Shown here: piece by piece, positions 33,729 through 42,434 of the stretch
Layout: the number at the start of each line of letters is the position of its first letter
How positions within the stretch are numbered: the first letter of the stretch is position 1
DNA from: Ligilactobacillus aviarius subsp. aviarius DSM 20655
GTDB lineage: Bacteria; Bacillota; Bacilli; Lactobacillales; Lactobacillaceae
Assembly: GCF_001436315.1 (NCBI RefSeq)
Contig: NZ_AYZA01000024.1
Location: 139,694-203,693 of the forward strand
Length of the DNA stretch: 64,000 nucleotides
Direction: 5' to 3'
Notes under the pieces: generated by a model
Database searches by the model: none
Seen by the model: the letters and a program-made list of their open reading frames with translations, nothing else
Told to the model about the DNA's origin: nothing
Program-made: the position numbers and the translations under genes

Positions 33729-34080
33729 AAATCGTTTCCAACCTTATCAATTTAAAGATATTGTTACCTTTTCAACTCTTACAACTCAAGAGAACCCTTA
33801 TACAGGAATTGAAGAACCTGTAAAGCATGAAGAGTTTAAGAAACATTTTGCTAAGGTCAAGCAAACACTTAATCAAAAGTATTCAGTCTTAGGTACTCAA
33901 TATGAAAATTCTTTTAATATTGCTATCAGACATGATAAACGCCTTGAACAGTTTGATTATCTTATAGCTACTATCAATGGTGTAGATTATCGCATTATTG
34001 ATATTAGTTTTGATAATGAAACTTATAACAGTTATGACCTTTTAACCCTTACAAAGAAAGAGGGTAATGGTAATGGCTGA
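33712..34080 (+). CDS. Phage head closure protein
   Basis: 122 residues from ATG 33712, which is 7 nt after GAGGTG (ATG 33709 is also possible). Beta-rich with endings typical of SPP1 gp16-like head closure proteins: IRHDKRLEQFDYLIATINGV and YRIIDISFDNETYNSYDLLTLTK. It overlaps the connector gene before it and the tail completion gene after it. Confidence 0.82.
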   Translation: MKQIAKNRFQPYQFKDIVTFSTLTTQENPYTGIEEPVKHEEFKKHFAKVKQTLNQKYSVLGTQYENSFNIAIRHDKRLEQFDYLIATINGVDYRIIDISFDNETYNSYDLLTLTKKEGNGNG

Positions 34081-34519
34081 TGAAGATTTAAGCAATCAAT
34101 TAAAGAATTGGATTAACCAAGTGCAAGAGGCTACTGAGTTAAGTGTTGACGAACAAGCAGAAGTTACTAAAGCAGGTGCAGAAGTTTTTAAATCTGAACT
34201 AAAGAAAGTAACTCCTGTTTCAGACCATAATTCAGACCATGCAAAAAATCATGTTGTAATGCAAAATACCGATATTGACGGTAATAAGAATGGTAGTTCA
34301 GTAGTAGGTTATGATAGTGAGAAAGCCTATATCATGCGTTTTATGAACGATGGTACAAAGTATTACCCTAGAAAAAAAGGTAAGAAGTTTGGTAATAATC
34401 ATTTAAACTTTTACTCAAAACTGTTTGCTAATAATAGCGTACAAAATAAAGTTTTAAATGCTAATGCAGAAAAGCTAAAAGAGATAATAAACCGAAAGCA
34501 AGGGGGAGGAAATGAATGA
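34073..34519 (+). CDS. HK97-gp10-like tail completion protein
   Basis: 148 residues from ATG 34073, 8 nt after AAAGAGGG. The pattern (TPVSDHNSDHAKNHV, then YIMRFMNDGTKYYPRKKGKK) is typical of HK97 gp10-like proteins, which link head and tail. Overlaps its neighbours by a few bases on both sides. Confidence 0.82.
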   Translation: MADEDLSNQLKNWINQVQEATELSVDEQAEVTKAGAEVFKSELKKVTPVSDHNSDHAKNHVVMQNTDIDGNKNGSSVVGYDSEKAYIMRFMNDGTKYYPRKKGKKFGNNHLNFYSKLFANNSVQNKVLNANAEKLKEIINRKQGGGNE

Positions 34520-34884
34520 GTACAATTTTAGATACTAAGAAACTATTACAAGGATTCCCTCATATTGATAAGGTTTATACTTACCAGATTCCTGACAGTG
34601 CAGTTAAAACAACTGATAAAACCATTGCATTACTTAGGGAAGTACAAGTACAAACAGATGAAGAGGGAAACAATAGATTTAACGCTATAAATACTCAGTT
34701 ACAACTTCAAATCTTTTTAAAGAAGGATATTGATTTTGATACTGAACAATTTCAGATAGACCTATTTAGGTTGTTTGAAAACAATCAATATGAATGTTAT
34801 ACATTCGGTGGATTTGTTTCTGACCCTGATACAGGTCAATTATTTAATTCAATTTATGTAGAAAAATTAAAATACGCAGATTAA
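34516..34884 (+). CDS. Tail terminator-like protein (DUF806)
   Basis: 122 residues beginning MSTILDTKKLLQGFPHIDKVY; alternating strands and helices (QLQLQIFLKKDIDFDTEQFQ) as in DUF806 proteins of lactococcal and lactobacillar siphophages. Position directly before the major tail protein supports a tail terminator role. ATGA overlap with the previous gene. Confidence 0.78.
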   Translation: MSTILDTKKLLQGFPHIDKVYTYQIPDSAVKTTDKTIALLREVQVQTDEEGNNRFNAINTQLQLQIFLKKDIDFDTEQFQIDLFRLFENNQYECYTFGGFVSDPDTGQLFNSIYVEKLKYAD

Positions 34885-34899
34885 TAGGAGGAATGTACA

Positions 34900-35544
34900 A
34901 TGTCAGTAGTTGGTATTGATAGAGTATATCTTGGTGTTCAAGATGAAAACGGAAATATTTTAACTGATGAAAATACTGGTTTTACGACTGGTATGATTGA
35001 AGTTACTGATGAAATGCTTGGTACTTCAAGTGTAAATTTCCAAACTTCAAAAAATGGTGAAGAACTTGATGGAAATAACAAACAATTAAGTTTCATTAAG
35101 GCTATGCCAACAGCCTCAATGGACGTTTCATTTAATAATTTACCATTCGATGTAAAGAATAAAGTATTAGGACGTGAAAAATCTGGAGTAGGTTATGTAG
35201 ATTCAATGACTAACCAATACTGTATAATTATCACCCGTAGTCCGTTGCCTGATATGAAACATTATGCTTATACATGTATGGGTAAGGCAGTTGCAACTTC
35301 AAAAGGTGCTAATATGCAAACTAATACCTCAAAGAAAACAAACCGAGTAAATGATGAATTATCATTCGAGGGCTTAGCTTGCGAACGTACAAATGACATG
35401 CCTTATATCGTGGCTTGCGATGAAGATTCAGGCTTTTCTCAAAAAGCATTGTTTGACCAACTTTGTCCAGGTCAAACGTTAATTACTGATTCAGTTAAGG
35501 CTAGTGTTCCTGCTTCAACAGGCTCTAGTTCAACAGGCAAGTAA
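34900..35544 (+). CDS. Major tail protein
   Basis: 214 residues, forms the tail tube. Sequence features of the TP901-1/phi13 family: VGIDRVYLGVQDENGN at the N-terminus, MPTASMDVSFNNLPFDVKNK in the middle and a Ser/Thr/Gly-rich C-terminus. SD AGGAGG. A terminator follows, so the connector-tail tube genes form one transcription unit. Confidence 0.9.
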   Translation: MSVVGIDRVYLGVQDENGNILTDENTGFTTGMIEVTDEMLGTSSVNFQTSKNGEELDGNNKQLSFIKAMPTASMDVSFNNLPFDVKNKVLGREKSGVGYVDSMTNQYCIIITRSPLPDMKHYAYTCMGKAVATSKGANMQTNTSKKTNRVNDELSFEGLACERTNDMPYIVACDEDSGFSQKALFDQLCPGQTLITDSVKASVPASTGSSSTGK

Positions 35545-35568
35545 TTAAATAAGTAATCTTCATATTAT

Positions 35569-35598
35569 AAGAGAACCTTAATTGGTTCTCTTTTTTTA
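35569..35598 (+). terminator. Terminator after major tail protein
   Basis: AGAGAACC / GGTTCTCT with a 6-nt loop and T7. Confidence 0.88.
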
Positions 35599-35620
35599 TA
35601 CTCTAAAATTTTTACCTTTG

Positions 35621-35627
35621 CGTTATA
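35621..35627 (+). promoter_or_regulatory. CGTTATA late-type motif
   Basis: GCGTTATA with TAAAATT 10 nt upstream, between terminator and GGAGGT. Confidence 0.55.
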
Positions 35628-35657
35628 AAAGTGAATTAAAAATTGGAGGTACGAATT

Positions 35658-35993
35658 ATGAAGATTACTTTAAACAAATTACCATTTAAAAAGAAAACTT
35701 ATGACATTAAACAATCAGTAAAGAACATGAGAAAGACGTATAAATTACAATTAGTATTTTCTCAAAATGGAGACATGGAAAATAAGACTGATGAAGAACT
35801 AGTAGAATCAATGTTAGATACATTTGATGAAGCAATTAATTATGTTTCTTCATTACTCAAGTTAAATGATAAACAAACAGATGAATTAGAAGATTTATCT
35901 CAAGATGAACTTCTTGATACAGCCAACAAAATCGCAATGAGTTTAATGGGTATCAAGGAAGAAGATATTAAAGAAGATAATAAAAAAAAGTAG
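35658..35993 (+). CDS. Tail assembly chaperone gpG-like
   Basis: 111 residues from ATG 35658 after GGAGGT. Small, basic N-terminus and acidic C-terminus with Asp/Glu/Lys runs, as in tail assembly chaperones between tail tube and tape measure. The gene ends AAA AAA AAG TAG: the heptamer A AAA AAG at 35984-35990 is a classic -1 slippery site, and the -1 frame continues open into the next gene, giving a gpGT fusion. Confidence 0.85.
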   Translation: MKITLNKLPFKKKTYDIKQSVKNMRKTYKLQLVFSQNGDMENKTDEELVESMLDTFDEAINYVSSLLKLNDKQTDELEDLSQDELLDTANKIAMSLMGIKEEDIKEDNKKK

Positions 35994-36214
35994 AAAATAA
36001 TACAAGTCCTCATATGTTGCATATGAAGATGAAAAAGACTTATGAGGATTTTCTGATATTTGAAAAGCAAGCAATAACTAATCTTAATTGGACTTTAGAC
36101 CAAGTAGAAAATCAAGATTATTATTTGTTAATGGAAATTCTAGGAATGGACGATGAACAAGTTGCTAATGATGAAGTAATTGACGACCCTAGAAAATTAT
36201 TAGATTTAATGTAA
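35984..36214 (+). CDS. gpT-like extension made by -1 frameshift (gpGT)
   Basis: After slipping at A AAA AAG (35984-35990) the -1 frame reads GTA GAA AAT from 35990, passes without a stop into MLHMKMKKTYEDF (ATG 36014 is only an internal codon) and ends at 36214. The extension is helical with ITNLNWTLDQVENQDYYLLMEI, as in gpT-type domains. There is no convincing SD for an independent start at 36014. Downstream CATATG/CATATG and CCTCATA/TATGAGG pairings could stimulate slippage. Confidence 0.8.
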   Translation, partial: KKVENNTSPHMLHMKMKKTYEDFLIFEKQAITNLNWTLDQVENQDYYLLMEILGMDDEQVANDEVIDDPRKLLDLM

Positions 36215-36218
36215 ATCA

Positions 36219-36248
36219 AAGAGAGCCTATATAGGTTCTCTTTTTTTA
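36219..36248 (+). terminator. Terminator before tape measure
   Basis: AGAGAGCC / GGTTCTCT stem with T7. Confidence 0.85.
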
Positions 36249-36265
36249 TCCTCCTTTTTTCAAAT

Positions 36266-36272
36266 CGTTATA
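36266..36272 (+). promoter_or_regulatory. CGTTATA late-type motif
   Basis: CGTTATAGATAC, identical in 12 bases to the site at 31416, followed by AAAGGAGG of the tape measure gene. Confidence 0.55.
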
Positions 36273-36303
36273 GATACAGAAACAATTAAAGGAGGTCAAG
36301 AGT

Positions 36304-39300
36304 ATGGCAAGCGAAAAAGTTGCTGGTGTACTTAGCACTAAGATTAAGTTAGATACGACTGAGGCAAGTAAGAGTATGCGTCAGTTAAATAATGATATTA
36401 ACAGTACCGTATCTATACTTAAACAACAAGAACAAGAGTTTAAGTCAACTGGAGATAATGTTAATGCTTTACAGACAAAAATCTCAAGACTTACAGAAAC
36501 TCAAAATGGATATTATGAAAAATTAAAACTTTTAAAGCAAGCACAAAATGATGTAAAAGATAGGTTAGGCGAAAGCTCAACTGAATACCAAAAATACCAA
36601 ACTCAAATCAATAAAACAATTACAACTATTGGACGTTATGACGACCAGATTAATAAAGCTCAAAAATCATTACAGTATTATGATTCAGGTTTAGCTAAAT
36701 TAAGACAATCTTATTCTGAACAACAAAGATTATCTCAAAGCCTTGTAGAACGCCTTAGAGCAGAAGGTAAAGAATGGCAAGCTAACCAAGAGGAAATTAA
36801 GCAATCTAAAAACGCTTATTCAAACCTCAAACAACAATATGAAATACAAGAGAATGAATTAGGTCAATTAAAAACAAAGTTAAATGACCTTAATTCTTCA
36901 TATAAAAAGGCTCAAACAGAATTAAATAGTATTGCTCAAAGTTCAGGGAAAGCTAGTGATGCTTATTCGGAACAAAAGCAAAAGATGAATAACCTTAAAT
37001 TGGCTATTAGTAGCGTTAATTCAGATTTAACTAAACAAGAAACCAGATTGAATCAAACAGCTACAAGTATGGCTAAAGCTAAGACTAAAACAAGTGAACT
37101 TAGCGAAAGTTACCATAAAATACCTAAATCTGTAACAACTGAAATCAAAGCTAAAACGGAAAAAGCTACTTCTGGAATTAAGACCTTTACCAGTGCTATT
37201 AAGGGTAGTGCTATTGGAGCAGGAATAGCTAATATTGCAATGGCAGGACTAAATGCAGTAGGGGATAATCTTAATGCTAGTTTTGAACGTTACGATACAT
37301 TAAATAATTTCCCTAAGGTATTACAGTCAATGGGAGCTAGTGCAGACGATAGTAAGAAAGCAATGGCAACCTTGAAACAGGGTGTAGATGGATTACCTAC
37401 TTCATTACAAGATGTAGCACAAGCAAGTGAAAAGCTATTACCTATGAGTAAGAACGCTAATGACGCTGCTAAGAGTGCCTTAGCATTAAATGATGCTTTC
37501 CTTGCTAGTCATGCTAGTTCAGAAGATGCAAGCCGTGGATTACAACAATACACACAGATGTTGAGTTCGGGTAAGGTAGACTTGCAAAGTTGGAAAACAT
37601 TACAGGAAACTATGCCCGCCTCACTCCAAAAGGTAGCTAAGAGCTTTGGTATTGCCTCAGGTTCAACTCAAGAATTGTACAAAAAGTTACAATCAGGTGA
37701 AATTACAATGGACCAGCTTAACCAAAAATTCCAAGAATTGGATAAAGGGGCTAATGGTTTCCATGAACAAGCAAAGCAAGCTACCGATGGAATTGGTACA
37801 GCAATGGCAAACCTTAAAAATAGAAGTGTTGCAGCCCTTACCTCTGTTATTGGAGGTTTCGACCAATTATCAAAGAACTTAACAGGTAATAGCATTGGTG
37901 GGAATATTAACAAGCTATCTTCTCACTTTAAGAGTTTTGGAGATACAGCAGGAAAAGCCATTGCAGGTTTAGCACCAACAATTAAAAAATTAACTCCTTT
38001 GTTTAATTCAATGAAAAAGGTAGGAGAGTCTGCTTTATCGGGATTAAAACCTATTATTAATGCAGTCAAGGATAGCTTTGATAAATTATCTAAGAATACA
38101 GGTACATTCAAAAAGACTTTAGATAACTTAGCTCCTATTGTAAAGGTTATTTCTAATGTTTTGGGTAGTGTACTTGGAGTAGCCATTAGATTTATTGTTG
38201 ATTTAGTTGTAGATATATGTAAGAAGTTCAATAAGCTATGTGATGTACTTAGAACAGTTGTTAAAGCTGTTAAAGATATGGTAAGTAATGTTAAATCTAA
38301 GTTTAATGACTTTAAAGACGCTTGCTCACACTTAGGAGATAAGTTTGGTGATATGGTATCTTCAATCAAATCTAAAGCCTCTGATTTAAAGAGTAAAGTT
38401 GTATCTAAATTCAATGAACTTAAAAACCAAGCTAAATCCAAGTTTGAAGATATGAAAGAAAGCTGTAAATCTAAGTTTGAGGATATGAAAGGCTCTCTTA
38501 CAGATAAAGCTAGTTCATTAAGAGATAGAGTTACTGACCGCTTTAACTCTATGAAGGATAATGTTAAATCAAGGATTTCAGACCTTGTATCAAATGCTAA
38601 GTCAATGTTCTCTGATATGTACAACAACCTTAACAATATGACAGGTGGAGCATTAGATAAAATTAAAAATGCTTGGGATAAACTTTGGAGCAACATTATT
38701 AATGGTATAAAGTCAGCTGTAAAGAGTGTTGGTAGCAATGTTTCAGATATGGTAAACAATGTTATTAAACCAATTAACTCAATGCTTGATGGAGTAAAAG
38801 ATGGTGTAAACTGGGTACTTGATAAGTTTGGTGCTTCAAAGTGGAAAGGCTTTAAGATTCCATTAGTACACTTTGCAAAAGGTGGTACTGTTGGTGGCAC
38901 AATGGCAATGGTTAATGATAGTGGAACTTCTAACTATCGTGAAATGTTTGCTACTCCTGATGGACGTGTTGGAGCATTTCCTAAGCAAAGAGACCTCATT
39001 ACCTACTTACCAGAGGGAACACAAATCTTAGATGGGGAAAACAGTAAAGCCCTTGCTAATATGATGAATATTCCTCACTTCAAAGACGGAACAAAGGATA
39101 AAAATATCTTTGAAAAAATCTTTGATAAAGGTAAAGATATTATGGAAGATATAGGAGATATTATTGCACACCCGATTAAGTTCATGGAAAAAGTATTAAA
39201 GAAATATCTCCATGTTAATACAGCTATTAAGTTTGCAAGTACCTTAGTTACTCATGCTCCTACTTTCTTTGCTAAGCAAGCCGAAAAATGGTTAAAGAAA

Positions 39301-40059
39301 ATGGCAGAGGACTTCAAGAAATCAATGGAAAGTACAGGCGGTAATGGAGTTAGTTATGGTTCAGCTAATAACCCTGGAGGCGCAGGTGTAGCACGTTGGA
39401 GACCAGTAATCATTGAAGCCTTTAAGAACTTAGGACAAGACAACCCACCTGACTGGAAGATTCAAAAGTTACTTAGACAAATTGCTACTGAATCAGGAGG
39501 AAATCCTAATGCTCATCAAGGAAATATTGGAGATATAAATAACCTTAGAGGGACACCTGCTCAAGGACTTCTTCAATTTGTACCTTCTACATTCGCAGCA
39601 TGGAGTAGACCTGGACACAATAATATCTATTCAGGTTTAGACCAGTTAATGGCTGCTATCTACTGTTTAGACCACGGTGGAGAAGGTGGTTGGGGTAACA
39701 TAGGTAATGGACATGGTTGGGAAAACGGTGGATTTGTCGATAAGTGGAGCTTTGGACAAATTGCCGAACATAACAAGCCTGAAGTTGTTATCCCTTTATC
39801 ATCTGAAAAACAAGGTAGAGCATTAAGTTTACTTACACAAACAGTAAATAAACTTAACAGACAAGCCGGAATTAACACGACTATTAATACAAATAATGGT
39901 AGTCTTGAACAGAAATTAGATACGATGATTGGTTTACTTAGTCAATTAATCACTACTAACAGTAATGGTTTTGCTAAGTCAAGTAATGGTATTAATACAA
40001 ATGGTTTATATCAACAAATGTATCGAGACCAAACCATTAATAACTATCAATCAATCTAA
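36304..40059 (+). CDS. Tape measure protein with lytic transglycosylase domain
   Basis: 1251 residues; sets tail length and aids DNA entry. N-terminal coiled coils to about residue 250, then a tape-measure core (SFERYDTLNNFPKVL, about 325-340), hydrophobic segments (about 605-640), amphipathic 11-residue-type repeats KSKFEDMKESCKSKFEDMK (about 700-790), and a C-terminal SLT-like peptidoglycan-cleaving domain (IATESGGNPNAHQ with catalytic Glu, then GLLQFVPSTFAAW, about 1060-1105). It ends NYQSI. SD GGAGGTC. Confidence 0.93.
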   Translation: MASEKVAGVLSTKIKLDTTEASKSMRQLNNDINSTVSILKQQEQEFKSTGDNVNALQTKISRLTETQNGYYEKLKLLKQAQNDVKDRLGESSTEYQKYQTQINKTITTIGRYDDQINKAQKSLQYYDSGLAKLRQSYSEQQRLSQSLVERLRAEGKEWQANQEEIKQSKNAYSNLKQQYEIQENELGQLKTKLNDLNSSYKKAQTELNSIAQSSGKASDAYSEQKQKMNNLKLAISSVNSDLTKQETRLNQTATSMAKAKTKTSELSESYHKIPKSVTTEIKAKTEKATSGIKTFTSAIKGSAIGAGIANIAMAGLNAVGDNLNASFERYDTLNNFPKVLQSMGASADDSKKAMATLKQGVDGLPTSLQDVAQASEKLLPMSKNANDAAKSALALNDAFLASHASSEDASRGLQQYTQMLSSGKVDLQSWKTLQETMPASLQKVAKSFGIASGSTQELYKKLQSGEITMDQLNQKFQELDKGANGFHEQAKQATDGIGTAMANLKNRSVAALTSVIGGFDQLSKNLTGNSIGGNINKLSSHFKSFGDTAGKAIAGLAPTIKKLTPLFNSMKKVGESALSGLKPIINAVKDSFDKLSKNTGTFKKTLDNLAPIVKVISNVLGSVLGVAIRFIVDLVVDICKKFNKLCDVLRTVVKAVKDMVSNVKSKFNDFKDACSHLGDKFGDMVSSIKSKASDLKSKVVSKFNELKNQAKSKFEDMKESCKSKFEDMKGSLTDKASSLRDRVTDRFNSMKDNVKSRISDLVSNAKSMFSDMYNNLNNMTGGALDKIKNAWDKLWSNIINGIKSAVKSVGSNVSDMVNNVIKPINSMLDGVKDGVNWVLDKFGASKWKGFKIPLVHFAKGGTVGGTMAMVNDSGTSNYREMFATPDGRVGAFPKQRDLITYLPEGTQILDGENSKALANMMNIPHFKDGTKDKNIFEKIFDKGKDIMEDIGDIIAHPIKFMEKVLKKYLHVNTAIKFASTLVTHAPTFFAKQAEKWLKKMAEDFKKSMESTGGNGVSYGSANNPGGAGVARWRPVIIEAFKNLGQDNPPDWKIQKLLRQIATESGGNPNAHQGNIGDINNLRGTPAQGLLQFVPSTFAAWSRPGHNNIYSGLDQLMAAIYCLDHGGEGGWGNIGNGHGWENGGFVDKWSFGQIAEHNKPEVVIPLSSEKQGRALSLLTQTVNKLNRQAGINTTINTNNGSLEQKLDTMIGLLSQLITTNSNGFAKSSNGINTNGLYQQMYRDQTINNYQSI

Positions 40060-40067
40060 ATGTTATA

Positions 40068-40099
40068 GGAGAGTAGAAACATTCTACTCTCTTTTTTTA
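40068..40099 (+). terminator. Terminator after tape measure
   Basis: GGAGAGTAG / CTACTCTC with a 7-nt loop and T7. Confidence 0.85.
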
Positions 40100-40102
40100 T
40101 TC

Positions 40103-40109
40103 CGTTATA
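40103..40109 (+). promoter_or_regulatory. CGTTATA late-type motif
   Basis: CGTTATA immediately after the terminator, 22 nt before AAGGAGG. Confidence 0.5.
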
Positions 40110-40140
40110 AGTTTAGAAAATTAATAAGGAGGTTTCAAAT

Positions 40141-40989
40141 ATGCTTAATGATTATTGGTTAAAAGTAAAGATAGGAAACCAAGATGAAATTGATATTAAT
40201 ACAATTACTCCAGACTTACATTTTGTTGAATTAGATACAACACCTGCTTTTAGTAATACATATCAAAACATGGCAGGAGTTAATGGGAGTATTTATACAA
40301 CAGGACAATTTGATAAAACTACAATTAATCTAAAGTTTTTAGTACGTTTTAAAGATTGGAAAGATTTAGACTTAGCAAAGCATGACATATATAGATTTTT
40401 TATGACAAAGGAAGTTATTAGAATAAGATGTAATACATCCCCCAACAGGGTCTATTATTGCCGTGCTTTGCCATTTAGTATTGCTCCAAGTAAGGTAGGT
40501 AGTGCAGGGGCAGTATTTACTGTTCCTTTAGATAATCCAAGTGGACTAGCTTATTCAATCGCTCCAAGTGATGAAATAGTAAACGTTAATGAAAATGATA
40601 ACTGGTCTTATGGTATGAATATCCCTAGCGATAAGCAGTTAAAGTATCATTTTACTAATTCTAATAAGTTTACGGTATACAATCCAAGTGATATTGATAT
40701 TAACCCTTATTTACAGAATGATAAACTTTCAATCTCTGTTAAGTTCACAGGGGATAACATTACCATTAAAAATACTACTAATGGTTCTACTTGGAGTTAT
40801 AACAAATCAGGTAATGGTTCAGATACTTTATTGATTAATGGAGTTACAAGTTCTCTTAATGGTACTCCATGCTCCAAAGATACTAATTTTGGACATATTC
40901 AATTAGATAAAGGCGATAACAACTTTGAAATAACAGGAGCTAATACCAGTGATATTGTATTTAGCTTTCCATTTGTATATATCGCTTAG
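40141..40989 (+). CDS. Distal tail protein (Dit)
   Basis: 282 residues. Dit forms the hub at the tail tip. The N-terminal beta-rich ring domain (LHFVELDTTPAFSNTYQNM; GSIYTTGQFDKTTINLKFLV) and the C-terminal galectin-like domain (ISVKFTGDNITIKNTTNG) fit the siphophage Dit family. Lies between tape measure and Tal as in related phages. SD AAGGAGG. Confidence 0.88.
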   Translation: MLNDYWLKVKIGNQDEIDINTITPDLHFVELDTTPAFSNTYQNMAGVNGSIYTTGQFDKTTINLKFLVRFKDWKDLDLAKHDIYRFFMTKEVIRIRCNTSPNRVYYCRALPFSIAPSKVGSAGAVFTVPLDNPSGLAYSIAPSDEIVNVNENDNWSYGMNIPSDKQLKYHFTNSNKFTVYNPSDIDINPYLQNDKLSISVKFTGDNITIKNTTNGSTWSYNKSGNGSDTLLINGVTSSLNGTPCSKDTNFGHIQLDKGDNNFEITGANTSDIVFSFPFVYIA

Positions 40990-41001
40990 GGAGGTATCAG
41001 T

Positions 41002-42420
41002 ATGAAAGATAAAATTATTGTTAAAAATAAAGATTATGCTGAACCTTTAAATAGTGTATTAATTGATAGCTTTCAAGTAACTAAAACAGTTAATCAATCA
41101 TGGCAGATACAATTTAACGCATATGATGATAAATCAGTAGCCTTTAGTTTACTTCAAGCTCAAAACAGTATTCTTTGGAGAGGGCAAGAGTTCATTATAA
41201 AACAAATTCAACCAACTTATGCTAATTCTTTAAATACAACTCAAGTTACAGCTACTCATATTGGCTATGAAGTTCAAAGAGTATTTCAGCACAATGTTAA
41301 TACAGGAACTAAGACCTATTCTGTTAATGATGTTCTTAGTTTTTATTTGAATGGAAATAGCTTTGATTATACTTGGGAAGTTAGGGGAAGTTTTGATAAT
41401 CAACAAATAGAGAATTTAGGGAATGCAAACGGTCAAGACATGCTATCTAAAATAACTAGCACTTGGAGTAATGCAATTATTACCTTTGATAATAAAAAGA
41501 TAATTGTATATAGTTCTGATGATTATTACCAAGATAAAGGTAAGGTTATTACTTATCTAGGTAATACAAACCAAGTACAGCTTACTTACGATAGTACAAA
41601 CTTGGTAAATAAACTGTACTGTATTTCTGATAATAGTGGAGATGAAAATAGTAAACCTGCTTTTAATCCTTTCTATGTTCAAGATGACGAGAGTATTAAG
41701 AAGTATGGATTATATGAAGGTAACCCAGTATCAGACAATAGGTTTAATAATGCGGACGCTATGAGACAATATGCTTTATCTCAATTACAACCTGAACCAA
41801 GTTTATCTATTCAAGTGCAGTTTAATGCTAATAATGAAGATATTGATACAGGAGAAATTAGAACCTTAATCATTCCTGAACTAAACTTAACAACTAAAGT
41901 TACAGTTACTCAGGTTACTTTATATCCTTTATCTGATACTCAACAATCGCAAGCTCAATTAGATAATACAGCAAAGACTATTCTTAACTACAATAACAGC
42001 TTACAAAATGCTTTATCAGGTCATGTAGATACAACTACTAATATCAATACGACTATTAGTTCAGCAATCGCAAGTAACCAAGATGAAATCAATAAAATTA
42101 ACAGTGCCTTAAAGCAACAATCGCAAGCAGTAACTACTGATAATGGAACAATTACCTATACATTAAATACAGGGGTTGTATATGTTTACTGTAACTTTAC
42201 TGATATAGTAGCTAATAAAACTTCATTTAATGTTCCTAATGGCTTTGTTCCTAATAATACGATTAATGGTTCGCTAGTGATTAATGAGAGTGGAACTAAC
42301 TACATTATTAATTACACAATCTCTAGTACATTCGATATTAAGAGTATTTACAGCCTACAAAATGAATCAGTAACAGAATTAAACAATCAAGCAACTGGGA
42401 ACTTTAGTTACTTAATTTAA
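41002..42420 (+). CDS. Tail-associated protein Tal (prophage endopeptidase-tail type)
   Basis: 472 residues. The N-terminal approximately 380 residues match the Tal/gp44-like tail hub (QVTKTVNQSWQIQFNAYDD, GQEFIIKQIQP, THIGYEVQRV), followed by a helical linker and a beta-type C-terminal domain (TLNTGVVYVYCNFTDIV). No clear peptidase catalytic triad is visible, so it may be only structural. SD GGGAGG; cotranscribed with Dit. Confidence 0.85.
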   Translation: MKDKIIVKNKDYAEPLNSVLIDSFQVTKTVNQSWQIQFNAYDDKSVAFSLLQAQNSILWRGQEFIIKQIQPTYANSLNTTQVTATHIGYEVQRVFQHNVNTGTKTYSVNDVLSFYLNGNSFDYTWEVRGSFDNQQIENLGNANGQDMLSKITSTWSNAIITFDNKKIIVYSSDDYYQDKGKVITYLGNTNQVQLTYDSTNLVNKLYCISDNSGDENSKPAFNPFYVQDDESIKKYGLYEGNPVSDNRFNNADAMRQYALSQLQPEPSLSIQVQFNANNEDIDTGEIRTLIIPELNLTTKVTVTQVTLYPLSDTQQSQAQLDNTAKTILNYNNSLQNALSGHVDTTTNINTTISSAIASNQDEINKINSALKQQSQAVTTDNGTITYTLNTGVVYVYCNFTDIVANKTSFNVPNGFVPNNTINGSLVINESGTNYIINYTISSTFDIKSIYSLQNESVTELNNQATGNFSYLI

Positions 42421-42434
42421 AGGAGGTATGAGAA

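Noticed and set aside
37923..38900. 325-codon open frame on the minus strand inside the tape measure gene
   Set aside because: It lies wholly opposite a coiled-coil coding region with biased codons, has no ribosome-binding site and no family pattern; it is a shadow of the plus-strand gene.
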